Positions 33,898-44,226 of a stretch of DNA of 64,000 nt are shown piece after piece. How positions within the stretch are numbered: position 1 is the first letter of the stretch; every line of letters begins with the position of its first letter. The position numbers and the translations under genes are program-made. This DNA is from Phytophthora quininea (Eukaryota > Oomycota > Peronosporomycetes > Peronosporales > Peronosporaceae). The notes beneath the pieces are model-generated. The model saw only the letters and a program-made list of their open reading frames with translations. It searched no databases and had not been told where the DNA came from. The DNA lies in assembly GCA_011947345.1 (NCBI GenBank), contig JAAVTG010000568.1:496001-560000 (forward strand), in the 5' to 3' direction.

Positions 33898-35616
33898 ATG
33901 CTGCGCCAGTTGGTCTGCGCAGCGGCCGCCATCGCCGCGTTGGTGGCCCCCGCCGCTGCCGAGCAGCGCTGTTTCGCCGATGACTTCTTGTTCGGCTCGG
34001 CCACCGCCTCATACCAGGTGGAAGGCGCCTACAAGGAAGGCGGCCGCACCTCCAGCATCTGGGACGACTTCTGCCGAGAGAAAGACCTCTCCTGCGCTAA
34101 TGTGGCCGACGACTTTTACCACCGCTACCCGAGCGACCTCAAGCTGATGGCCGAAGACGGTCTGCAGACCTTCCGCTTCTCCATCTCGTGGTCGCGGCTC
34201 ATGACATGGAACCCCGAGACGCGGCACATGGTGCCCAACCCGGCGGGCATCGCTTTCTACCACGACCTCATCGACGAAATGCTCAAGAACAAGCTAGTCC
34301 CCGTGCTCACCATCTACCACTGGGACCTGCCGTCCGCGCTGCAGGACGAGCTGACCCCCAAGGGCTGGCTCAACGACGCCATCGTCAAACACTACGTCGA
34401 GTACGCCACGCTCGTCTTCCAGGAGTTCGGCCAGAAGCTCGACTACTGGACCACGTTCAACGAGCCCTACTCGTTCGTGACCCAGGGCTACGGCACCGGC
34501 GTGCACGCCCCTGGCTTCACGGGCTCGGATGTCAACACGTACATCGCGGCACACAATCTGCTGCGTGCTCACGCCAAGGCGGTGCTTAAGTTCCGCGAGT
34601 TCAAGAACGCCGGCATCGTGCGCTCCACCGCGCGCATCGGCATTGTGCTGGTTGCCCACTACATGTACCCTCTTGACCCCACCAACCCCAAGGACGTGGC
34701 TGCTGCCGAGCGCGCGCTGCAGTTCGACTACGGTCTCTACCTGGAGCCCATGATCTCGGGAGACTACCCGGCGGTCGTGCGCGAGGTGGTCGGCGACCGC
34801 CTACCCAAGTTCACAAAGCAGGAGGCCGAGGAGCTCAAGGGGTCGTACGACCTCTTCATGGTGAACCACTACGCGTCCAAGTCGGTGACTGACTGCGACT
34901 CCCCGACGTCCCAGCGCAGCTGCGACCAGCTCACGCTCGGATGGGAGAAGGACAAGGGCGTCGACGACACTCGTGCCCCCGAAGGCGCTCGTCTGTCCAG
35001 CACGGACAAGAACGGCAACCGCAACTGCGCGTGGTTCACGGCCTACCCGCCCGGTTACTTGGCGCTAATGAAGTGGGTGAGTGCGCACGACCCGTCGGCC
35101 GAGCTCTTGCTGACGGAGAACGGCTGGTGCGGCAACGACCAAGTCGACAACCCGGACCAAATGTGGTACTACCAGAACTACATGGAGCAGGTCTACAAGG
35201 CGGTCACCGAGGAGAAGATCAAAGTCATCGGCTACACGGCCTGGTCCTACCTGGACAACTACGAGTGGGGCTCGTTCGAGCCGCGCTTCGGTCTCTACTA
35301 CGTCAACTTTACGTCCAAGACCGGGTCCAAGGACTACGAGAACCCCAAGCCGTCGGAGCTCGCGCGCATTCCGCGTCCAGCCGCCAAGTGGTTCAGCAAG
35401 CTGGCCAAGACCAAGTGCATTCCGGACGACTCGGAGGTCTTCACCGCGGGCACTTCCACCGCGACCGCGGGTAGCAGCAGCAGCGAAGGTCTGTCGACGC
35501 TGTCTATTGTGGGCATCGTGGCGGTGGCTGTCGTGGTGGTCGGCGCCGCCGTGGTGGGCATCCGCTCGTTCATGGCCCAACGCGGTTCTCACGCCGAGCG
35601 TCGCCCGCTGCTGTAA
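33898..35616 (+). CDS. Secreted or membrane-anchored GH1 beta-glucosidase
   Basis: The intact, intron-free gene encodes 572 residues. A signal peptide (MLRQLVCAAAAIAALVAPAAA) is followed at once by the GH1 start FADDFLFGSATASYQVEGAY. The acid/base Glu is in TTFNEPYSF (residue 189) and the nucleophile Glu in LLTENGWCG (residue 407); the substrate-binding QVEGA and YTAWSYLDNYEW regions are present. After the domain comes a Ser/Thr-rich stalk, one transmembrane helix (IVGIVAVAVVVVGAAVVG, about residues 537-555), and a short basic tail ending in RRPLL, a dileucine-like sorting end. The enzyme should hydrolyse beta-glucosides, for example cello-oligosaccharides or plant phenolic glucosides, outside the cell or in the vacuole/endosome. 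It is one of the few long genes here without any frame break. Confidence 0.95.
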   Translation: MLRQLVCAAAAIAALVAPAAAEQRCFADDFLFGSATASYQVEGAYKEGGRTSSIWDDFCREKDLSCANVADDFYHRYPSDLKLMAEDGLQTFRFSISWSRLMTWNPETRHMVPNPAGIAFYHDLIDEMLKNKLVPVLTIYHWDLPSALQDELTPKGWLNDAIVKHYVEYATLVFQEFGQKLDYWTTFNEPYSFVTQGYGTGVHAPGFTGSDVNTYIAAHNLLRAHAKAVLKFREFKNAGIVRSTARIGIVLVAHYMYPLDPTNPKDVAAAERALQFDYGLYLEPMISGDYPAVVREVVGDRLPKFTKQEAEELKGSYDLFMVNHYASKSVTDCDSPTSQRSCDQLTLGWEKDKGVDDTRAPEGARLSSTDKNGNRNCAWFTAYPPGYLALMKWVSAHDPSAELLLTENGWCGNDQVDNPDQMWYYQNYMEQVYKAVTEEKIKVIGYTAWSYLDNYEWGSFEPRFGLYYVNFTSKTGSKDYENPKPSELARIPRPAAKWFSKLAKTKCIPDDSEVFTAGTSTATAGSSSSEGLSTLSIVGIVAVAVVVVGAAVVGIRSFMAQRGSHAERRPLL

Positions 35617-37750
35617 GTGTTAGGATGATAAGCAGCTTTAGCTGTCGTGCTGGTAGGAATCCTACGTAAGGAAGTGTTTGCCAACCCCTTGCTTTCTCGG
35701 CTCAATCGTGGCTTGAAAGTTGCAGCTCGCTCGAGCGATATGATGAGGCGCCTTGCCGTTGGCATTGTTTCGAGCAGAGGTTCGGATCAGCGGAAAAATC
35801 GAGTATCAGGATTATTGCTACAAGTGCTGCTACTGTTGTTAATATACCACGATACTTTTGAAAAATTGAAAGCTCTGTAGTAGTAGTATAAATTGTATTA
35901 ATACTTCGATGATGCTTTGGGCAAGAGAGCGGGGAAACGTCTGAAGAAGTTGTCTCGGAGACGAGCTTCAAGAACCTGCGGTTTTAGCAGTGAAGACTTG
36001 TCAGGTGTTTGTGGCACAAGAAGGTATACAGGCGAGCTCGGACTACCTGTGGTTCGTGTAAATGTGCTGACGACTGCGATGTACAAATGGGAGGAGCGTG
36101 GCAAGCGCCAGGTCCATGAAGACACCACGCATTTGGGTTGGTCCAGTCAGTCCACACAAACCAGCCATGCATCGTTTACAAGAATGGAGAACTGCGGGTA
36201 AAGATCATAGAGTCTGTAACCTTGGCAACAGAGCCTTGTCAAGGGTTTGTTGTGTAAGAACATGTTCACGCGAGCTCGAACTGGCCATGGCTCGTATAAA
36301 TGTACTGGATGGCTGTCCTAACAAGTTATACTATAGCTAATCACCTCATACTCGCCTGTTCTCGAAGTGACTTCGGATTGCTTGGTTTGTTGCTCCGATT
36401 CCTGAGTAAGATTTTGCATTTCTCAACTCAACTACTAGAGGTTCCAAACGAGACGAGCTTTCGTTGCCTATTCACATTTCATTATTAATTCACCTTTAAA
36501 GGTCCCAACGGATAGGAGTTTATATTGTGCGGGGCCCTGGGCACGTAGATCACCTCCCTGCTCGGCCTTATGGATTGGACTTACAAAATATTATCAAGAG
36601 TAGTAGATGTAATACAAAATTGTATCAATATTAATACAAATACTTTGGACAAATATGTTCGTATTAGTATTACTATTTTAAAGTATTGTATTAGTTACGA
36701 GGGGGAAATAATGATTAACTATGTTGAGCATCGACGGTATTAACGCCCCAAACCGTTCGCTCGTCAACTTCCGCTTGCGATTGTGGTCATGGCAAAGGAT
36801 TAACCGATCGCGGGATCGGGGCAGCAATGCTGACTTGTGCATTGATGCAGAGCGCAATAGCATTTCACAACCTGCTGCATGACAGAGCTGCTCTGCGGAA
36901 ATGGCGCGACGGTCGTGGTGAGCGGGGGCGCTACATCAACGACCAGCAGCAGCGTGTTGAATAGCGAGCGTCCCCAGCAGTCGTTACCAACACGCTCGTT
37001 GACGGCCGGCTCACCCTGCGCGTCTCTCGCAGGTGTCGACGTTGAAGCGGCCGACGTGAGCTAATACCATCGGCAGGGTCTCTCTCTGGAATGGTGCCGC
37101 GCTGGCAACAAATTCGGCTTGACGCCGCAACGACGTACACACATGCCCGAGCTCCGTCATAGAGCGCTGCTGCCGCGACGACGACAGTCGTCCGCTGGGG
37201 GCGACGACAACGTGGTGTGAAAAGTTGCCCTTTTGCGGCAAATCTCTTGTTGGCGGTCTCTGGCACGGGAAAATCCACCCCGAAAGCGATGGCAAGGCGC
37301 TGCGCTGCACCAGCAAAGGTAGCTGCATGGCTCGCTGCGAGCAGCGACCAGATAGAATCGCGGACACCGAGGCTTGCCACGAAGATGAAGGCTTGCCCCT
37401 TGCCACTTTTTGACGGCCGCGCCCTTTGGCGTCATCGGATCCGTTTCTGCGCCACGCCGCCCATCCCAACTAGTCAGAAACGGGCTCCCGCCACAATGCG
37501 CTGTCCGAGCGGCAAACCGCAGCAAAGCGCCAGCTAACACCAGCCGAACGAACGCCCACAACACCCGGGGCCCGACAGCTAGCTATTCTCGGAAAATCCA
37601 CGGCATCACGCGCGACGGCGTGCGCGCAGTGCTTGTCAACGCTCCCTCTATTGGATCCCACGTTGGACGCGTTTTCGCAAAACCCGGTGCGTTGGTAGGG
37701 TTGGCGTGACTGCGCTTCACTATGCGGACTTTCGCTGAAACATCTGCTTG
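35617..37750. other. Intergenic tract with a diverged direct repeat and AT-rich palindromic stretch
   Basis: About 2.1 kb. It contains the diverged direct repeat described separately and, at about 36580-36700, an AT-rich stretch with self-complementary pieces such as attgtatcaatattaatac. This could be a small MITE-like insertion. No supported gene. Confidence 0.45.
35997..36313 (+). repeat. Diverged direct repeat, two copies of about 78 bases
   Basis: The units start with cttgtcag (35997) and cttgtcaa (36235), share cgagctcg in the middle and taaatgt near the end, and agree in very roughly three quarters of positions by eye. Confidence 0.5.
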
Positions 37751-38833
37751 ATGGCCGACACCAGCAGAGTTCAGAACGGACACGGCTTCCTTTTTCCAGA
37801 GCCACTCAGTCTCAACTCGGCGCGCCGTCGTGCTGGTGCATTGCTCGATCCCGGTAGTACCTGCATGATGGACCACAGCTTCTCGAACACGGGCCGGTCG
37901 GAGGTGCCGATGCTGGGCGACGACCGCTCGCCCGTGACGCCCGACGGCCACCCGAGCGTCGCCCCCTACAGCCCCAGCAAGCGCAAGCTGCCGCCCTCGC
38001 CGCTCTCGCAGACGCAGTCGTCGTCCTCGTCGTCGCTGGCGCAGTCCAGCACGCTGACCGACCGCCTGACCATGATGAACATCCCCACGCAGGACCTCAA
38101 GGGCGCCGTCTTCTATGGCTGGCTCTGGAAGCGCGGCCAGTCCTTCAAGACCTGGAAGAAGCGCTTCTTCCTGCTCCACGGCGCCGCGCTCACCTACTAC
38201 ACGCAGTGCTGCGTCATCGCCTCGGACGTGCTGGGCGGGGGTACGCAGTGTCTCGACCTGCCCGTGAGGGGCGGACTGCGCGTCGCCAAGGCCGAGCTGT
38301 CCGACCTCACCAGCTTCGGGCTCAAGATCACCAGCTCCAGCGGCCGTGTACTCTACGCACAGGCAGGGGACCAGGCGTCCCGCGAGCAGTGGCTCAAGGT
38401 GCTGCAGGAGGCCCCCACCACAAGGGGAGATGATGGGCTCCCCATGATCCGACGGACCATGGCCAGCGACCTGTCCTCCCAGCGATCGTTCTCGCCGCCG
38501 CAGGGCTACGCGGCCGTCAGCGTCATCAGCAGCGAAGGAGACGACGACGGACAGGACAACGACATGCAGGGATATCTGAGTGTGCGCAACGCGCTGCTGC
38601 CGGGGTGGCGGAAGCGCTTCGTGTCGCTCGCAGACGGCCATTTGAGCATACGACGCAGCCGATCGGGCCGCGGCTCGGACGGCCAGGAACCGTTCGAGGT
38701 CATCTCGGCCGCCAGGTGGAGCGGCCACGCGTGCGGCATTTGCATCCGCCTGGAGGACCACAAGGAGCTTTTCGTGTACGCCGACAACGAGGTCGACGCC
38801 TCCATGTGGCTCAGCGCACTCAAGAGCTGCTGA
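37751..38833 (+). CDS. Double PH-domain protein
   Basis: The 360-residue product has a disordered Ser/Pro-rich N terminus (residues 1-115) and two pleckstrin homology domains. The first, at about 118-225, reads GWLWKRGQSFKTWKKRFFLL and has the basic beta1-beta2 loop that binds phosphoinositides. The second, at about 271-360, reads QGYLSVRNALLPGWRKRFVSL and ends with the conserved C-terminal helix Trp (DASMWLSALKS). Tandem PH proteins act as membrane-targeting adaptors in phosphoinositide signalling, and the basic loop of the first domain makes membrane binding likely. The ATG at 37751 is the first in frame. There is no catalytic domain and the frame is unbroken. Confidence 0.88.
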   Translation: MADTSRVQNGHGFLFPEPLSLNSARRRAGALLDPGSTCMMDHSFSNTGRSEVPMLGDDRSPVTPDGHPSVAPYSPSKRKLPPSPLSQTQSSSSSSLAQSSTLTDRLTMMNIPTQDLKGAVFYGWLWKRGQSFKTWKKRFFLLHGAALTYYTQCCVIASDVLGGGTQCLDLPVRGGLRVAKAELSDLTSFGLKITSSSGRVLYAQAGDQASREQWLKVLQEAPTTRGDDGLPMIRRTMASDLSSQRSFSPPQGYAAVSVISSEGDDDGQDNDMQGYLSVRNALLPGWRKRFVSLADGHLSIRRSRSGRGSDGQEPFEVISAARWSGHACGICIRLEDHKELFVYADNEVDASMWLSALKSC

Positions 38834-39425
38834 GTTGGTTGAAAGGAGACGGCATGTCTGCGACAGAAGCAGAAGCGAGCCTCACAACAAGCAGCGACCG
38901 AGCACCCAGCTATTATTATTAGAGATGTCCGTGATAATTATGACAAAATACCCGCCCGCGTAGTTGGCGATTTTCTCCACCGTTCTTGGCGCATTGGGTG
39001 TTCGATGTTGCCATGCTTTCGATGGTCATCGCGTTGAGCGCGCTGGTTTGCCGTAACGGTCTTCCGAAAACCGCTGAACCGAACTCCCAGCGACTAACAT
39101 GAGCGCCATCATCAGCAATGGGGCGAGCGCAGACAACACAGCCTTATCTGCCAGCCGTGCTCCGCAAGAGCTGCTGTCTCGCAAGCACATCGTTCTCGGC
39201 GGCCGCATCCACCACACCAAATATTCACAGCCTGGAAATCACGCACGCCACGCTCTGCTTTTGGGATCTCGATCCCACGCCACCACGATAGCGCCAAAAT
39301 GATGCAGACAACAATTGTCCAAGGAAAATACGGCCGTAGGCTACTTCACAATTCTGTAGGCTACTTCACAAATAGGTTATCCTCTGTAGGCTACTTCACG
39401 AACACATTGCGGAATAACCGCCCTA
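38834..39425. other. Intergenic tract upstream of the PRP38 gene
   Basis: About 600 bases without a supported gene. The last 90 bases carry three copies of a 14-mer (separate entry). Confidence 0.5.
39336..39399 (+). repeat. Three direct copies of gtaggctacttcac
   Basis: The exact 14-mer starts at 39336, 39356 and 39386, in one orientation, with spacings of 20 and 30 bases. The last copy ends 26 bases before the PRP38 start codon, so it lies in the promoter or 5' leader. Confidence 0.85.
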
Positions 39426-41559
39426 ATGTCCCGCTCGGCGCTCACGAGACACGCGCTGCAGAAGTCTCTGCGCGCGCAGAGCGAGCAGGAGCAGCCTCTG
39501 GAGGAGACCCAGCGCCGAGTCAAGCAGGACGAGCTGCCCATGTACGTGACTGCCGCCTCCCCGACCTCTAGCCGCGCTCTAGAACGTGGTTACTGACAGA
39601 ACCATTCTATTCACGCGGTTAAACCGTCTGCAACAGCTATGGCAACGACACCACGTACAACCTCAACACTTTGCTTCACCAGAACATTTTGCAGTCTGCC
39701 TACTTCCACGAACTGTACAAGCTCAAGACGTACCACGAGGTGGTGGACGAGATCTACTACCGTGTGGACCATGCCGGTATCGTACATGAGATGGGTTATT
39801 CACGTAGGGTTAAATCCATCAATTAACTGTGCATTGCAGAGCCCTGGTCCCCTGGCACAGCACGCATCCCATCAAGTTGCTTCTGTCTGCTGCACAAGTT
39901 TTTCCTGATGCGCCTCACGCGCAAGCAGATGCAAGGACTGCTGCGACATACGGTTAGAGGATGAAGTAACGAAGGTTACTGTTATTCTGCAGGAGATTCT
40001 CATGGAGTCTCGCTATGTTTTTGTTGTAGGATTCGCCATACATTCGCGTGGTGGGGTTTCTGTATCTGCGCTTTACGTGCGAGCCGGAGGAGCTGTGGAC
40101 TTGGTTCGAGCCTTATCTGGAGGACACTGAAGAGTTCAATGCGTCGGCCAATCCCAGCTTGAAAACGTGAGTGTTCGTGACCGCTTCGGGTGGTAAGGAA
40201 GGCTGGTGCGCACTGATTGGTTTCAACCTCATGCTATACAGTGAGAAACTCAATGCATTCTATGTTGTGACGTGTAGAACCATCGAAAAGTGGCTCGTTT
40301 CGTTACTGGAGGAGAACAATTACTTTGGAACGATCCTGCCGCGCATTCCAAAGAAGATTGAGGATGGGATTAAAGTCAAGGTGAGTACGTCGCGGATGTG
40401 TGCGTGAAAGGCTGGGACTGCATGGGATGGAGTGGCGTCGTGCCTCGTTGTTCGGTGGGGGTTACGAACTACTCGTTTCTGCTGTTTCCTGGAGTATACT
40501 AGATCATGCACTGACAAGTGCGTGCAATGATTTGTGCTCTAGCTCCTGCTTTTTCGCGCAAGAAGGAGCGCGCTAAAGAAAATCTGGCGATTGTCGATTT
40601 GCTCAAGCCCGGCACCAAAGTCCGTGCGATGTACGCAGACGAAGAGAACGAGCCAGCGGTACGTCAAATATGCTGTAGGAAAGTTACATTCTGGTTTCTC
40701 CTCACATGCCATGTGTTATTGTTTTCGGAAGCAGATGTACGATGCGGTGATCGACTCTGTGGAGGAGGGCAACAAGTTCTGGGTAAGCTTTCTCTTGATG
40801 CACTGGATGAGATTCTTAGACCCTCTCATTCTTCTGTTTGTTCTGCAAGGTTTCGTTTCCAGCATACGGCAACACTGAAAAGGTGAGTCTAGGAGATATC
40901 GAGTTCGACAAGAGCAAGATGCGTCGAGGACGGTCACCAAGACGCTCCCGTTCTGTGGATCGCTCTCGCTCGCGACCCCGAACGCGCGATCGCGACCGTC
41001 GTAGAGACCGTGACAGCCGCCGAGATCGCGATCGAGACCGTCGTGACAGTCGCCGTGATCGCTCACGATCAAGAACACGCCGCCGCTCTCGGAGTAGGTC
41101 TCGATCAGCGTCTCGAGACCGCCGTCGGCGTAGACGCAGTCGTAGTCGTAGCCCCGCTCGTAGCAAGACTGGGTAAGAGTCTCCGTACTGCTTGTTGGAA
41201 CGTCCACTAACGTCTCTCTGATTTGGTACAGCGAGAGCGACATCACTGGCGATCTTCTCCAGCAAGTGCGTGAACGTGAGCGACGCAAAGCCGAGGCAGT
41301 TGGACGTGACTATGCCTCCCGACCAGCTAGTTACAAGGGCTCGTTGTCACTCAAGCTTGACCGCTGGACCACGAGGAAGCGCTCGCGTAGCCCAAAGAAA
41401 CGGGATGAAGTTGTGGTGGTGCAGCCAGGTCCATCGAAGGGCACTGAGCTGCCTCGTAGTAGATCTGCTTCGCCAGAGAAAAAGCGCGAGGCGGAGCAGC
41501 GTATGAAGAAGCTTCGCGAACAGTACGGTGATGCGTCCATCAAGGACAAAGACGAATGA
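39426..41559 (+). CDS. PRPF38B: PRP38-type pre-mRNA splicing factor with Tudor-like insert and RS domain
   Basis: Nine exons joined by eight GT..AG introns (39542-39636, 39777-39839, 39953-40029, 40167-40277, 40381-40562, 40659-40734, 40783-40849, 41173-41231) give exactly 467 codons plus stop. The PRP38 domain reads LPIYGNDTTYNLNTLLHQ, TYHEVVDEIYY, EPWSPGTARIPSS, FCLLHKFFLMRLTRKQ, HTDSPYIRVVGFLYLRF, then FGTILPRIPKK. It is followed by a segment resembling a Tudor fold (KPGTKVRAMYADEEN, YDAVIDSVEEGNKFW), a long Arg/Ser/Asp domain (about residues 285-355), and a charged C terminus (REREKRKAE-like). PRP38 proteins join the U4/U6.U5 tri-snRNP and act in spliceosome activation in the nucleus. The high intron number is unusual for this window. 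Three 14-mer repeats lie just upstream. Confidence 0.92.
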
Positions 41560-41780
41560 GAGGCTCGCTGTTAGGAGAAGCAGCGAAACTTCTTGTTCCT
41601 ATGGCCTCTGCGTTGGGATCTGGTAATGGGAGGAGCAGGACGAATAGAGAGCTGAGACCCACGGCCAAACTGCTGAATCGAGGTGGTGGGTATGCGTGGA
41701 TATCGCTCCGATTGATTGTTCTTCCACGTTGCTGGTTGCTTTTTGTTATTGTTGGTGTGGTTGTTCCGGGTCGAGACAGC

Positions 41781-43040
41781 ATGTCGTCCGGCAAGCGGAG
41801 ACCACCACAAGGGACCTCGACTCAGTGGTACCGAACCGACGGTCAAAACGGAAGCGGACTCCGATGCAGATGACCCCGTGGAGCGTAATTGTCGGAGGTG
41901 CTGGGGAGCTCTTGCGCTGGCTGTACTGAACGCGAACTTGCGTGGCATGTGCCGTTCGCCGTTGGAGGCCATGGATCTGGTGATGAAGGTCGCTGGTGCG
42001 CTTGCGTTGACGCTTGCGCGGTATGTATCTCGTGGATTGCGACCGGAATTTCCAAAGTGGACGCTACAGTTCGAGCTTTTGCGTGCAGTGATGCGGACTT
42101 GTTGCGACTTGTACGGGGCTCGTATGGTCTCCGATGCCAAGCATGCTCGTGTGCTCCGTGGGCAGTGCGACGCAGTGGGCTACGCGCTAGGCTGGTTTTA
42201 CTGTCGCTGGTACCGCCGCCGAGTCGAGGCGGTGACGGTGAACGGCTTGGAGAACCTGTGGATTCGACCAGAAGCTACACGGAAGAGTGACAAGAAGCGA
42301 AAAGTTGTGATGTATGTGCACGGCGGTGCGTTCGCGCTGATGAGTCCGAGGTTCTACAGCTTCTTCGGGGCAACACTGGCTGGGGCGATTGAAAAGGAGC
42401 TCGGCAGCAGTGGGGACAACACACCAGTCGATATTTTCCTGGCTAACTACCACAAAGCACCAGAGTTCAGCTATCCGACACAGCCAGAAGACGTCGTGGC
42501 AGCTTACGAGTATCTACTGGACCATGAAGGAGTATCGCGACACCAACTCATTCTGGCTGGGGACAGCGCGGGCGGAGGCCTCGTCATGTCCGCACTGCTT
42601 CGTCTCCGAGATTCAGTAGGAATTGCGAACTGCCGCTGGCCGCCATGGTCCTGTGCCCGTTTGTAGATCTCAGCGAAAGTATCGACTGGAGGACCGTTCG
42701 CCACTGCATCCTCACACGCTCCATCGCCAAAGCCTCTCGCGTCGCTTATCACAGGACTTGCGCAGACCGCACGACGTGGGCAGATGCCTCTGCGGTACAT
42801 TGCGACCTCGGTGGGCTGCCCCCAGTGTTTGTTCAAGCCGCGTCGCTGGACTACATCTTCCAGGACTCGAATAGGCTCGTGGCAAAAGCCGAAGCTGACG
42901 GCGCCACGGACTGGGAATTCGACGTGCATGAAGGCGTTGCGCACGTGTTCTCGTTGTTTCCGACCACGATATTGCCGTACGCTCAAGTGGGCGTGCAGAG
43001 GATGGCAGCCTTCGCAGCGAAAGAGTTCGCAAAGGTGTGA
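41781..43040 (+). CDS. Alpha/beta hydrolase, HSL-type (copy 4)
   Basis: Catalytic region as in the other copies: linker MCRSPLEAMDLVMKV and FPKWTLQFELLRAVM, then VVMYVHGGAFALMSP (oxyanion hole, HGGA instead of HGGG), VDIFLANYHKAPEF, elbow GDSAGGG, and DWEFDVHEGVAHVFSLFP with the catalytic His. A frame break lies near 42620. The N terminus is unclear. The ATG at 41781 opens MSSGKRRPPQG, but the main frame upstream of 41947 contains no ATG, so another frame break or a short intron before 41900 is likely. I chose 41781 as the nearest plausible start. It lies between PRP38 and the 2H gene, with about 220 bases to the former. Confidence 0.78.
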
Positions 43041-43196
43041 AAATGAAGTTGCAGTCAATGTTGCCATATCGCCAGTCGTGTGGAAGAACATGTTCTAGTG
43101 CTATATCAACCCATTCTAGTTACAATTCAATCTCTTCCAGTTTCAAACCAAGCAGACCGCTCAAACTTCCACTCACTTCTCAACGTGCCAGATAAG

Positions 43197-44110
43197 ATGA
43201 GCACCTTCCAGAGCGACGAGAAGGAGGCCAAATGGCGCGAGGACCGCACCAAACTCTACGAGGAGCTCTACGAAGGAGGCAAGAGGCTTCTGGACCGTAA
43301 ATCCGTCCGCAAGACGAGGTAGTTCCCATCCACCCGTCCCCCAAAGCTTTAGATACTTTACTGACAAATTGGCACGTCAGGGAGAATTTCATCATCGGCA
43401 AGACGCTCGAGTCCAAGCCGTATCAGTTTCCCACCGAGAATGATGGCGTTGCTCTCATCTGTGCTCCCATCCCAGAGCCACTGGCCGAGCACTGCCACCA
43501 GATCGGCTCCACGCTGACGGAGTTACTTCCTCGTGAGCCAGAGACTGACAACGCCGTCAGCTGCGTCACCCAACAGGACCTAATGCACGTGACGCTGTTC
43601 CACACGTCCCACCCGGACGACCTGGCCCCCAACGCGCGACTGCGCTTCGACGACGACATCGAGCAGCTCCAGGCCATGTGCAGACTGGTGGCGCCCTTCC
43701 GCCTGCAGCCTGTGAGGGTCCTCATGGCCTCCTCGGGCGCCATCATCATGCTATTCGAGTGTCTCTCAGCAGAGCTGGACGATGTTGTATATTCCAACAA
43801 GGTGGTCAACAAGAACCCCGAGTTCTCGGTCGACTACATCCGACTCGTGGCCAAGGAGTCCTTTTCCTACGCCCCGCAGACCGACACGCGTGTCATCATC
43901 CACTCGACACTCGGGAGGGTGCTGTCTGCCGATCTCGGCGAAGAGGAGCTCGGCAAGGTTCGTGCCAAGTGCGAGGAGATCACGGCCGAGCTGCAGAAGG
44001 ACCCGCAGTCGGCGCTGCTTGACAAGCTCTGGTTCGTGCAGGAGACGCACCACTTGTCTCCTCAAGGCCCCAAGACGGAGATTCCACTGCTGGGCGGCGT
44101 CAAGAAGTAG
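43197..44110 (+). CDS. 2H-phosphoesterase-like protein A
   Basis: Two exons with one intron of 62 bases (43319-43380, gtagtt..cgtcag) give exactly 283 residues. The protein contains two H-x-[ST] motifs about 105 residues apart: MHVTLFHTS (His110-Val-Thr112) and VIIHSTLGRVL (His215-Ser-Thr217). Each lies in a strand-like context, which is the signature of the 2H phosphoesterase superfamily, whose members cleave cyclic phosphates or RNA 2',3' ends or act on nucleotides. Other parts: a charged helical N terminus, VALICAPIP before the first motif, and LWFVQETHHLSP near the C terminus. I assign the superfamily by motif spacing, not by search; the substrate is unknown. A diverged paralog lies at 53911-54825 on the other strand. 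Confidence 0.72.
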
Positions 44111-44226
44111 AGGACGGGGTTTGTGAATAGGACGATGAATTGCAAGGTGGCCTGGAGCGCTGCGCTCTGTGGCACAACCTCGAAAAGACGCGAAATCATT
44201 TTGACGGACGGCCTCTCCCCCTGATC

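Noticed and set aside
37583..38761. 392-codon minus-strand ORF opposite the PH-domain gene
   Set aside because: It is antisense to two clear PH domains and has the composition of a GC-rich shadow frame with no domain.
40900..41170. Simple-sequence repeat of Arg/Ser/Asp codons
   Set aside because: It is the RS domain of the PRP38-type factor, not a CRISPR or satellite repeat.
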